From: a virus
Length of the DNA: 31,283 nucleotides
IMG/VR virus record: IMGVR_UViG_3300031976_001148
Span: 1-31,283 of that record
Strand: one strand, 5' to 3'
Part shown: positions 1-5,876 of the stretch, piece after piece
Layout: every line of letters begins with the position of its first letter
Position numbering within the stretch: the stretch's first letter is position 1
Notes under the pieces: generated by a model
Databases searched by the model: none
Told to the model about the DNA's origin: nothing
The model's input: the letters and a program-made list of their open reading frames with translations, nothing else
Program-made: the position numbers and the translations under genes

Positions 1-472
1 CAGTTCCAAATAAATCCCATGTAGCAGTTGAATCATAATTAGATGAAGCAGGATCTGAGCATCCTATTATTGGTAAGAGACATGGATTAGATACAGTAAA
101 TGGATACTCCCATTCACTCCAATTAGTATAATCTGGTAAAACTGTAGTGCTAATTTGACCGCACCAATTACCGACAAAGAAATCTACTTCATCATTTGGT
201 ATACTATCGAATCCATTTCCTGCAGCATCCTCTAACCATAGTACATAATCACCTATATTAGGTAATTCAATGTATTCAATAATTTCAGTTCGCTGACCTG
301 GAGGTCCGTAATAACCTCCTTCATCAATAGTATCCCCTGTTGCTACTTCTTCTACATACCAAGAAAATTCTTCAGGATGAGTATCTGTTTCTAACCTAAA
401 TGCTACCCAACTTGTTTGAGCTGATAGGAATAAAGGTAAAAATGTAAGAAATGTTAATAAATTTTTTATCAT
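1..472 (-). CDS. Secreted protein with Bacteroidota-type GC-DP-NYD motif (3' end off window)
   Basis: The reading frame is open from an ATG at 472 to the window edge (157 codons seen). It begins with a short basic stretch and a hydrophobic signal-peptide-like segment ending in FLSAQ (residues 1-19), so Sec export is likely. The middle resembles a beta-rich extracellular domain (about 20-135), followed by IIGCSDPASSNYD, the GC-DP-x-x-NY motif common in secreted and surface proteins of Flavobacteriia. The ATG overlaps the stop of the upstream 83-aa membrane gene (ATGA), which suggests translational coupling. I see a secreted Bacteroidota-style domain protein; a role as an adhesin, or as a host-derived cargo gene, is inference. 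The carboxy-terminal part, where a sorting domain could sit, is not in the window. Confidence 0.75.
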   Translation of the reverse strand, partial: MIKNLLTFLTFLPLFLSAQTSWVAFRLETDTHPEEFSWYVEEVATGDTIDEGGYYGPPGQRTEIIEYIELPNIGDYVLWLEDAAGNGFDSIPNDEVDFFVGNWCGQISTTVLPDYTNWSEWEYPFTVSNPCLLPIIGCSDPASSNYDSTATWDLFGT

Positions 473-720
473 GATCGTGAGCCAAATATTTTTTCGGCTC
501 CCGCAATTCCTAGAGAACCTAATGTTATTAAAACAAATGAATTGTAAATAAACTCATTTATAACTAAATCCTTTCCTAAGTAACCAGTAGCTAAATCAAC
601 TACTGCAAATATTACCATTACTGCAAATGATAAAAATCCTATAACGGACTTTTCATTTATGTCGTTTTTATCTCTGAACAATTCTTTAATCCACATTTCT
701 TTTTCCTTTATGGTTGTCAA
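469..720 (-). CDS. Small two-helix membrane protein, holin candidate
   Basis: An 83-aa protein with a charged amino-terminal part (residues 1-24), then two hydrophobic segments at about 26-46 and 56-76, and a short basic tail. Its start lies inside the 3' end of the 149-aa holin-like gene (35-nt overlap), and its stop overlaps the start of the secreted-protein gene. Small two-helix proteins of this type sit in lysis regions of many marine phages and may be holins or antiholins, but no specific family motif proves it. The lysis role comes from position and topology. Confidence 0.65.
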   Translation of the reverse strand: MTTIKEKEMWIKELFRDKNDINEKSVIGFLSFAVMVIFAVVDLATGYLGKDLVINEFIYNSFVLITLGSLGIAGAEKIFGSRS

Positions 721-1135
721 TTTTATCTAAAATTTCGTTTAATAACTCCATTTTAATAAAACCAGCCATAGAGGCGTTCTTCAATGCAGAAACAATTTGA
801 AAAACCATGAATGGTAAAACTATAGTTCCACTTAACCATGAAACATTAAATGATGCCTGAATGCTTAATATAACAAATAATATAATCCACCATATACACA
901 TTGTCTTAATTACTTTTAACGCTTTATATGTTTTAAAGCCTTCTCTTTTAGTTCCAGCTATAACTCCAAAAAAGCCATCTAATAATACAACAAATCCTAC
1001 TGAAAGGAATTGTTCATTATAAGTCATAGTAATATTAAGTATATGATTGCATACAAAACCACAAGCTGCTGAGGATAGCAATACTACCTTCATAACTAAG
1101 GGTAAATTCAAAATACTTGTTATAAAATCCTTCAT
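686..1135 (-). CDS. Holin-like membrane protein
   Basis: A 149-aa protein with about four hydrophobic segments (roughly 12-30, 42-62, 78-98 and 100-125) and a soluble charged tail ending in DNHKGKRNVD. The pattern, with LLDGFFGVIAGTKREGF after the second helix, resembles the phage_holin_4 family, in which an acidic helix end and a basic cytosolic loop are typical. It would form the inner-membrane lesion that lets lytic enzymes act. It lies next to a second small membrane gene and, beyond the fibre-like gene, an M23 endopeptidase, which fits a lysis cluster. Family assignment is by pattern recall, not a search. Confidence 0.6.
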   Translation of the reverse strand: MKDFITSILNLPLVMKVVLLSSAACGFVCNHILNITMTYNEQFLSVGFVVLLDGFFGVIAGTKREGFKTYKALKVIKTMCIWWIILFVILSIQASFNVSWLSGTIVLPFMVFQIVSALKNASMAGFIKMELLNEILDKIDNHKGKRNVD

Positions 1136-1142
1136 TACTCAG

Positions 1143-1153
1143 TTATAAATATA
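1143..1153 (-). promoter_or_regulatory. TATATTTATAA element upstream of holin-like gene
   Basis: Read on the minus strand this is TATATTTATAA, 7 nt before the ATG at 1135. It fits the Bacteroidota -7 consensus TAnnTTTG except for A at the last position. Similar elements precede five other genes in this window. The short distance to the ATG would give an almost leaderless transcript, so an AU-rich translation signal is an alternative. Confidence 0.3.
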
Positions 1154-1160
1154 AAATATA

Positions 1161-2957
1161 TTATGTAAAGCTAGCAGCTACAAATGTAGGTGTAAATGCT
1201 CTAGTTTGATTAATTCGCTGACGGATATCACTTAATCTAACTCCCATGTTAAAGAAGCTTAAACTAGTAGTGCTAAGACCTTCTACAAAATTAGCTCCTC
1301 TTCGTCCTAAAGTTATTACATATAATTGTGAACCTTCATTTTGAGTAATAGTAAAGTCACCATCAAAGAATGCTAGACTAGCTCTTCCATCAATAGTACC
1401 AGGAGTAATCTTTCCTCTGACTTGCCAAGTAGTGACTCCTGTTTCACGATTAGTTTCTCCATTATCGGCTATACTCCAACCAAGTCCATTTCTTGCATTT
1501 AAAGAATCAATAGTCCTTCTCCCACCTTGCCCCACTGAAGGAGCATCAGGATATTCATCAGGTTTAGCTATAATAACAGTAACCCCAGCTCTTTTATCAA
1601 CATAGTTACCATAAATAGGAAATGTGCGTCCAATTGTATTTGCAGCAATATAAGGCGCTTCTAAGTTATTATCTAATACCCAGCTTCTTATACTTCTATC
1701 ATACCATAAAAAGGTTGCTTCACTATTAATAATTCCTGAGTAAGTTGGTAGTCCGTTTATTTTAGTTGATAAAGATCTTGTTAATTCTCCTTGAGCATAT
1801 TTATTGCCATCTGATTCAGTTACATAATCTACTGCTGTAGGATATAAATTAGCTTGGGATTCTTGAGAAGGTTCTTCTTTATTTGGCTTACCTTCAAATA
1901 TAGTTCCTAGTTGTTGAATTTGATTATTTTCACTATTAACAGCAGATTCGCTTCTAGCTTTAACGCTTGCTATATCTATAGTTCCATCATATAACATTTT
2001 AACATTATTTGTAATTTCTTTTTTAGCTATACGGTTTTGAGCCATCACTGAAGTAATTCCAAACTCTTTATCCATATTAACATCATTAACTATCTCCTGT
2101 ACTCTTGTTAATTGGTTATCGAGAGCTTCTCTTATTGCTCGTGCATTAGCAGCTGATACATTACTATCCACTCGCATTAAAGTGGTTTTAAAATCATTTT
2201 TAGCGTTATCATCTACTGTGTTTGTTTTAAAGTTATTATCTCTACAAATTTGACCAATTTGTGCATAAAAGCTTTCTTTAGCATTATTTAATGTTTTACC
2301 TACTGCTGCTCTCGTTGCTGCTTCACCTGCTACTTCAGCTGCTGATTCTAGAGTTGTAGCAAGCCCTACTACTTTAAGAAAATCACTATCAGTGGTAGCT
2401 AAATTAATAAAGTTTTCAGATTTAACTCTTTCTCTTTTTCCTGCTGGCACATCAATATCATATACCTTTTTAGCAAATTCAAAGAAATCAGTTGTTGCTT
2501 CATCTTCAGATTTGCCTTGATTCATTATTTCTTTGATAGCAGTAGTGATAGGAGAAATAATAGTTGAACCTTGAGGAGCTTTTAATGTGCCTGTAAATGC
2601 TACTCCTGTTACTGTATCAGTTCCTCCAGTTAATTCAATATCTCCTGCTGGTACAAAATTAAATGTAAAGAATCCATTAGCATCTGTTGTAGTAGTTTTT
2701 CCTTCAGCTACTGCTAAAACAGTTGCACCCGCAATAGGGCCATCAATACCTTGACCGGAAAATCCCACTCCTCCTCCTGATCCTCCTTGACTATGATGAA
2801 TCATTTTTAGATACTCATTGTATTGTCTTCGTTGATCAGCTTCAAATAAAGCTTGTTCTTTAAGATACTTTTGCTTTACTTCCATTAAAGGAAGACCAAC
2901 ATTATCAGATCTTCTTACAAAGCTTTGCCAAGGTCCAGGATTAGATATAAAAAACAT
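1161..2957 (-). CDS. Putative neck/tail-fibre structural protein with carboxypeptidase-regulatory-like domain
   Basis: A 598-aa protein. Residues 1-60 form an amphipathic, charged amino-terminal segment ending in a glycine-rich linker (GGSGGGVGFSGQG), a layout seen at the virion-attachment end of phage fibre or neck proteins. Residues about 70-130 (GPIAGATVLAV, TTTTDANGFFTF, VPAGDIELTGG) match a CarboxypepD_reg-like beta sandwich. Residues 135-360 are predicted helical and charged. The last 220 residues are beta-rich with many Gly, Ser and Thr, which would suit a receptor-facing domain. There is no signal peptide or membrane helix. It sits between the M23 lysin and holin genes. I infer a virion structural protein; the exact position in the particle is unknown. 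Confidence 0.55.
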   Translation of the reverse strand: MFFISNPGPWQSFVRRSDNVGLPLMEVKQKYLKEQALFEADQRRQYNEYLKMIHHSQGGSGGGVGFSGQGIDGPIAGATVLAVAEGKTTTTDANGFFTFNFVPAGDIELTGGTDTVTGVAFTGTLKAPQGSTIISPITTAIKEIMNQGKSEDEATTDFFEFAKKVYDIDVPAGKRERVKSENFINLATTDSDFLKVVGLATTLESAAEVAGEAATRAAVGKTLNNAKESFYAQIGQICRDNNFKTNTVDDNAKNDFKTTLMRVDSNVSAANARAIREALDNQLTRVQEIVNDVNMDKEFGITSVMAQNRIAKKEITNNVKMLYDGTIDIASVKARSESAVNSENNQIQQLGTIFEGKPNKEEPSQESQANLYPTAVDYVTESDGNKYAQGELTRSLSTKINGLPTYSGIINSEATFLWYDRSIRSWVLDNNLEAPYIAANTIGRTFPIYGNYVDKRAGVTVIIAKPDEYPDAPSVGQGGRRTIDSLNARNGLGWSIADNGETNRETGVTTWQVRGKITPGTIDGRASLAFFDGDFTITQNEGSQLYVITLGRRGANFVEGLSTTSLSFFNMGVRLSDIRQRINQTRAFTPTFVAASFT

Positions 2958-2969
2958 TAAACTTTTTTA

Positions 2970-2980
2970 TAATAAATATA
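2970..2980 (-). promoter_or_regulatory. TATATTTATTA element upstream of fibre-like gene
   Basis: Minus-strand TATATTTATTA, 12 nt before the ATG at 2957, in a 28-nt gap after the M23 gene. It matches TAnnTTTA, close to the Bacteroidota -7 element. No TTTG (-33) is visible at the usual distance. Confidence 0.35.
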
Positions 2981-2985
2981 AAAAA

Positions 2986-3678
2986 TTATTTAACAGTGTA
3001 TCGATTTCTATAGCGAATTAAAGTAATAGAATCAGTGTAAAGAGAGTCACCTTCCATATCCATAATTTCATTTGGATTAAATTGAGCTCCTAAGAATCTA
3101 GTTTCAAAATGTAAGTGAGGTCCTAATGAATTTCCAGTACTACCTATTCTACCAATTGGTGTTCCATTTGTAATAGTATCTCCTTCTTCTACTAATAATT
3201 CTCTAAAATGAGCATAGTAAGTTTCAATACCATTAAAATGTCTGATAATAACTAAGTTTCCATATCCACCATTATAACCATAGCGAGACCATCTTACTAC
3301 TCCATCAAAAGCTGCTGTTGTTGTATCTCTATTATTATAACCAATATCTAGAGCACCATGCCAACCTTGACGTCTATAACCATAACCACTTGTAACTTTA
3401 CCTCCTACAGGAAAAGTAAACTCTCCTGTATCTAAAACTAAAACTAAGCTTACTGAATCTGGATATCCGTTATAAGGTTTAAAATGCATATAACTAAGAT
3501 CTCCTCCTTCATATAGCGTATCAGCTTTTAAAGTATCTGGAGTCGTTGGTAATGGTAAAACTGTATCTTGAATATGTATTGGAACTAACTTTGGTACTGG
3601 ATGTTGCTTAGTATATGTTTTTTGCATAAACATAAAGCTAATCGCTAGTAGTAGCATTGCTAAATAATATTTTTTCAT
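2986..3678 (-). CDS. Exported M23-family peptidoglycan endopeptidase
   Basis: A 230-aa protein with an amino-terminal hydrophobic signal or anchor (residues 4-18), a Pro/Thr-rich linker (27-55) and a complete LytM/M23 domain (about 90-205). The metal-binding residues are visible: H107 and D111 in GWHGALDIG (HxxxD), H157 in YYAHF, and HLHF at 188-191. The family cleaves cross-link peptides of peptidoglycan. The signal suggests delivery to the periplasm by Sec, and its place near holin and transglycosylase genes points to host lysis. It is distinct from the M23 domain in the tail hub gene at the other end of the window. Confidence 0.85.
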   Translation of the reverse strand: MKKYYLAMLLLAISFMFMQKTYTKQHPVPKLVPIHIQDTVLPLPTTPDTLKADTLYEGGDLSYMHFKPYNGYPDSVSLVLVLDTGEFTFPVGGKVTSGYGYRRQGWHGALDIGYNNRDTTTAAFDGVVRWSRYGYNGGYGNLVIIRHFNGIETYYAHFRELLVEEGDTITNGTPIGRIGSTGNSLGPHLHFETRFLGAQFNPNEIMDMEGDSLYTDSITLIRYRNRYTVK

Positions 3679-3691
3679 GATAAAAGTTTGG

Positions 3692-3702
3692 TTAAAAATA
3701 TA
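3692..3702 (-). promoter_or_regulatory. TATATTTTTAA element upstream of M23 endopeptidase
   Basis: Minus-strand TATATTTTTAA, 13 nt before the ATG at 3678, in the 86-nt gap between tRNA-Lys and the endopeptidase gene. It belongs to the same recurring TAnnTTTA-like set. The gap holds no other clear signal. Confidence 0.3.
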
Positions 3703-3764
3703 GCTAGATTAAGCCTCGATATGTAATCGTGTAATGATAAATATCGTAAAATGTTTATAAACTG

Positions 3765-3837
3765 TGACTCGGCTGGGGTTCGAACCCAGGACCCATACAT
3801 TAAAAGTGTATTGCTCTACCAGCTGAGCTACCGAGTC
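3765..3837 (-). tRNA. tRNA-Lys(TTT): tRNA-Lys (anticodon TTT)
   Basis: The minus strand folds as a full cloverleaf: acceptor GACTCGG/CCGAGTC, D arm GCTC...GAGC, anticodon stem ATACA/TGTAT with loop CTTTTAA, a 5-nt variable region GGGTC, and T arm CTGGG-TTCGAAC-CCCAG. The discriminator is A at 3765 and CCA is not encoded. The anticodon TTT reads AAA/AAG lysine codons, which are very frequent in these AT-rich genes. Confidence 0.95.
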
Positions 3838-3838
3838 A

Positions 3839-4141
3839 TTAGTAGGTCTCCCATGGATTATTTACTCTAAAAACAAGTTTATCAGCTTGATATCTATAAT
3901 CTACCCAAAATATTTTATAACGAGCTTGGTAAGGATATCTAACTAAAAACCAATGATGTTTTTGTTCATCTGCTTGGAATTGATAATCAGCTACCCAGTA
4001 TTTAATATCCGCTTGATAAGCATAATCTACTTCATACAATAAAATATCCGCTTGATAAGCATAATCAACCTCAAACATTAATTGTGAAAAACTAATACTT
4101 GGTATAAATAATAAAGCTAATAAAATATTTTTAATACTCAT
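3839..4141 (-). CDS. Exported tandem-repeat protein resembling the DUF6150 (7(1) knot) family
   Basis: A 100-aa protein with a signal peptide (residues 1-20, ending SISFSQ). The rest is almost entirely tandem 12-16-residue repeats: LMFEVDYAYQADI (21-33), LLYEVDYAYQADI (34-46), KYWVADYQFQADE (47-59), a longer degenerate unit (60-75), KIFWVDYRYQADK (76-88) and a terminal half-degenerate unit (89-100). The consensus is hydrophobic-x-[YFW]-x-V-[DA]-Y-x-[YF]-Q-A-D. From memory this is the repeat style of DUF6150, the family predicted and later shown to fold as a 7(1) torus knot. Its role is unknown. It lies between two tRNA genes among lysis/export genes and follows a 64-aa membrane protein. Confidence 0.7.
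   Translation of the reverse strand: MSIKNILLALLFIPSISFSQLMFEVDYAYQADILLYEVDYAYQADIKYWVADYQFQADEQKHHWFLVRYPYQARYKIFWVDYRYQADKLVFRVNNPWETY
4004..4066 (-). repeat. Two 24-bp direct repeats, 39-bp period, inside the tandem-repeat gene
   Basis: The same 24 bases, beginning AATATCCGCTTG on the plus strand, occur at 4004-4027 and 4043-4066. The 39-bp offset equals one 13-residue protein repeat. The near identity of these two units, against divergence of the others, suggests a recent duplication of one repeat. Confidence 0.85.
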
Positions 4142-4142
4142 A

Positions 4143-4337
4143 TTAGAAATAATTATATCCTACTATTACAACAGTAAAAATACCTACTATTAACATCAAA
4201 AAGAAACCAGCCATCTTTACTAGAAAGCTAGAATTAATCGGTGTTTGCTCAGCATCAGCTTTAGTTCCTTCTGATATTAAAGTGTAAACTCCAATCGAAA
4301 AAAGAGCTGTAACTAAGGACGCTAAAAACCCTACCAT
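4143..4337 (-). CDS. Small two-helix membrane protein
   Basis: A 64-aa protein with hydrophobic segments at about 3-20 and 42-62, separated by a polar loop (EGTKADAEQTPINSS). Its ATG shares one base with the stop of the preceding 56-aa membrane gene (TAATG), so the two are probably co-translated. The following repeat-protein gene starts 2 nt after its stop. I do not recognise a family; a lysis-related role is possible only from context. Confidence 0.55.
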   Translation of the reverse strand: MVGFLASLVTALFSIGVYTLISEGTKADAEQTPINSSFLVKMAGFFLMLIVGIFTVVIVGYNYF

Positions 4338-4507
4338 TATTTATTCTTTAGAATATTTAAATAAATGCCCGCACATAAGATTGATGGTACCCATTGACCA
4401 ACAAACATAGCTTGTTCTACATTACCAGTAAAATAAAAGTATTCAGAAGCTACTAAACTAATAACTGCTGTACTTAAAATAATTAAATTAGATTTCGAAA
4501 TTTTCAT
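4337..4507 (-). CDS. Very small membrane protein (56 aa)
   Basis: An ATG at 4507 opens a 56-codon frame beginning MKISKSNLIILSTAVISL and ending YLNILKNK. Hydrophobic stretches at about 8-21 and 40-53 suggest two membrane helices. The stop TAA overlaps the ATG of the next gene by one base, the tight packing expected of a real phage gene, and the gene fills the space between tRNA-Arg and the 64-aa membrane gene. No family was recognised. Confidence 0.55.
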   Translation of the reverse strand: MKISKSNLIILSTAVISLVASEYFYFTGNVEQAMFVGQWVPSILCAGIYLNILKNK

Positions 4508-4533
4508 AACATAAAATTAAAATTAAAAAATAG

Positions 4534-4607
4534 TACTCCGGCTAGGATTCGAACCTAGGACCTACTGCTTAGAAGGCAGTTGCTCTATCCAGCTGAGCTA
4601 CCGGAGC
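4534..4607 (-). tRNA. tRNA-Arg(TCT): tRNA-Arg (anticodon TCT)
   Basis: Full cloverleaf on the minus strand: acceptor GCTCCGG/CCGGAGT (first pair G-U), D arm GCTC...GAGC, anticodon stem ACTGC/GCAGT with loop CTTCTAA, and T arm CTAGG-TTCGAAT-CCTAG. The discriminator is A and CCA is not encoded. The anticodon TCT reads AGA/AGG, and AGA is a favoured arginine codon in an AT-rich genome. Confidence 0.95.
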
Positions 4608-4616
4608 ATGAGTTAA

Positions 4617-4967
4617 TTATCTTTTTCCTCCGAAGTATTTAACTGCGTGACCTTCCGTAATTAACATTTCATTCAAGCTCCAGCCATCTTTTTGTAGGAA
4701 TAATTCTCCTAAACATCTACCAAATTTACCTACTCCGTGAGAAACTAAAATAAATTTATTATCATTTGATTCTAATTGTTCAATAAGATATTGTTTAGCT
4801 GCTAAACCTTTTTCTTTTTCTTCTAAATCTCTTGTACGAGATTCCCAAGCATCGATACCGTTAAGTCTAATACGAACTTTTTTCCAAGTATCAAATCCTA
4901 GATCTACTAGAGCATCGACAGTATCTCCATCTACTACTCTTTCTACTATTGCGTTGTAAGTATACAT
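4617..4967 (-). CDS. Thermonuclease (SNase-like) without signal peptide
   Basis: A 116-aa protein covering a compact staphylococcal-nuclease fold. Visible landmarks are VVDGDTVDA (11-19), VRIRLNGIDAWESR (31-44) and GKFGRCLGELF (80-90). These supply the calcium aspartates (D15, D39) and the equivalents of the catalytic Arg-Glu-Arg triad (R34, E42, R84). It has no export signal, unlike its neighbours, so it probably acts in the cytoplasm on DNA or RNA. Small cytosolic SNase proteins are known in other phages; degrading host nucleic acid to feed nucleotide supply is a plausible role. It overlaps the start of the next gene by one base. Confidence 0.85.
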   Translation of the reverse strand: MYTYNAIVERVVDGDTVDALVDLGFDTWKKVRIRLNGIDAWESRTRDLEEKEKGLAAKQYLIEQLESNDNKFILVSHGVGKFGRCLGELFLQKDGWSLNEMLITEGHAVKYFGGKR

Positions 4968-5386
4968 TATTTGTGTCCTATATAAGTTAAATCTTTCAAT
5001 CTATAAATACTCTTGTATCGGTTCCATTCTGGTATGTATTCTATACAAAAGTTCACCATACCTTGATCAAAGAAAACAAATACTCCACTTCCTGGTTCAT
5101 TAGGTGATTCTAATGTGTAGATATCTACCAGAGATTCAGAATCATGACGCACGAATGTCACATCCATGATATTACTGACTTGTTTCACATAATCATAGAT
5201 TGCAATATGATCGTGATAAAAAGAAATTTTGAGATCAACAACTCTCGTCTCTTCTATAACATAATATTCATCCGAATATTTTACTGGATCTAAGATCTCC
5301 ATTTTTGTACATGAGAAATCATATCCTGTTAGTGATTGAGATATTGCTACTAACGGAGCAAATAATAATAAAAATAATAATCGCAT
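4967..5386 (-). CDS. Exported protein of unknown function
   Basis: A 139-aa protein with a clear signal peptide (residues 1-17, LLFLLLFAPLVAISQS). The mature part alternates short beta-like stretches with acidic residues and has two Cys (in FSCTKME and NFCIEY). I recognise no family. It lies between the exported transglycosylase and the thermonuclease, 8 nt after the former, so it is probably co-expressed at lysis. It could be a periplasmic or outer-membrane factor, such as a spanin substitute or an accessory protein, but nothing in the sequence demonstrates this. Confidence 0.6.
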   Translation of the reverse strand: MRLLFLLLFAPLVAISQSLTGYDFSCTKMEILDPVKYSDEYYVIEETRVVDLKISFYHDHIAIYDYVKQVSNIMDVTFVRHDSESLVDIYTLESPNEPGSGVFVFFDQGMVNFCIEYIPEWNRYKSIYRLKDLTYIGHK

Positions 5387-5394
5387 TATATAAT

Positions 5395-5826
5395 TTAGTG
5401 GTAATAAGCTAATAAATCAAGTTCTTTTCTTACTTTGTTCCAGTAACACTTAGTTCGATGATGACTACTACCAGATGGACCTCCATTCCAACAACGAGCT
5501 ATTGTCTCCCAATCTGAATCAGAATGATAATATTCTCTCCAGATATGGAACATTTCAATAGATTTTTTTACACTAAGACGATCGGTATAAACATAACGAA
5601 CATCACTTCCATTTTTTTCCTGGATACGATTAACTTCTCTAACCATAATAGGCCATATCTGCAATACTCCTATTGCCCATCCACGATCACCTGTAGCAGT
5701 AGAGTCTCCTCTTGATTCAACTTGAATAATTGCTTCTACTAAGCAGTCAATAGGCATATCTTGATACTGTGCTTGAGACACACTTAGAGATAGCGAGAGT
5801 GTAAATAATAGTAATAGTTTTTTCAT
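5395..5826 (-). CDS. Exported lytic transglycosylase-like murein hydrolase
   Basis: A 143-aa protein with a signal peptide (residues 1-20, ending SVSQAQ) and a lysozyme-like transglycosylase fold. The candidate catalytic glutamate is E37 in IIQVESRG. It is followed by GWAIGVLQIWP (49-59), the usual GxxQI signature, and IARCWNGGPSG (109-119), matching the A-x-x-YNGG motif of SLT-type enzymes. It would cleave the glycan strands of peptidoglycan and thereby complement the M23 endopeptidase. A 10-bp dyad lies directly upstream of the start. The fold is confident; the exact subclass is not. Confidence 0.8.
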   Translation of the reverse strand: MKKLLLLFTLSLSLSVSQAQYQDMPIDCLVEAIIQVESRGDSTATGDRGWAIGVLQIWPIMVREVNRIQEKNGSDVRYVYTDRLSVKKSIEMFHIWREYYHSDSDWETIARCWNGGPSGSSHHRTKCYWNKVRKELDLLAYYH

Positions 5827-5831
5827 AACGT

Positions 5832-5857
5832 TAATTTACTTAAATATAAGTAAATTA
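5832..5857. repeat. 10-bp perfect inverted repeat before the transglycosylase start
   Basis: TAATTTACTT (5832-5841) and AAGTAAATTA (5848-5857) form a perfect 10-bp dyad with a 6-nt loop, 5 nt upstream of the ATG at 5826. On the minus strand the centre contains TATATTTAAG, a TAnnTTTA promoter-like element. No U-run follows, so it does not look like an intrinsic terminator. It could be an operator overlapping a promoter, or an RNA hairpin limiting translation of the lysis gene. Confidence 0.5.
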
Positions 5858-5876
5858 TTTCTTATATCCAACTTAT

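Noticed and set aside
1145-1152. T4-type late promoter TATAAATA on the plus strand (also at 8682-8689)
   Set aside because: It points away from all genes and is the complement of the better-placed minus-strand TATATTTATA elements.
2986-3678. M23 protein as a tail component
   Set aside because: It has an amino-terminal signal segment and sits near holin and transglycosylase genes, so a lysis role is more likely than a virion role.
3703-3760. Intrinsic terminator between tRNA-Lys and the M23 gene
   Set aside because: CGATAT (about 3717) and ATATCG (3741) could pair, but the stem is 6 bp with an 18-nt loop and no U-run on the minus strand.
5524-5715. Plus-strand open frame of 63 codons over the transglycosylase gene
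   Set aside because: It lies fully inside a convincing minus-strand gene with signal peptide and catalytic motifs; its product has no recognisable features. Other plus-strand frames (8404-8634, 8919-9107, 11833-12051, 22625-22831, 23941-24165) fail for the same reason.
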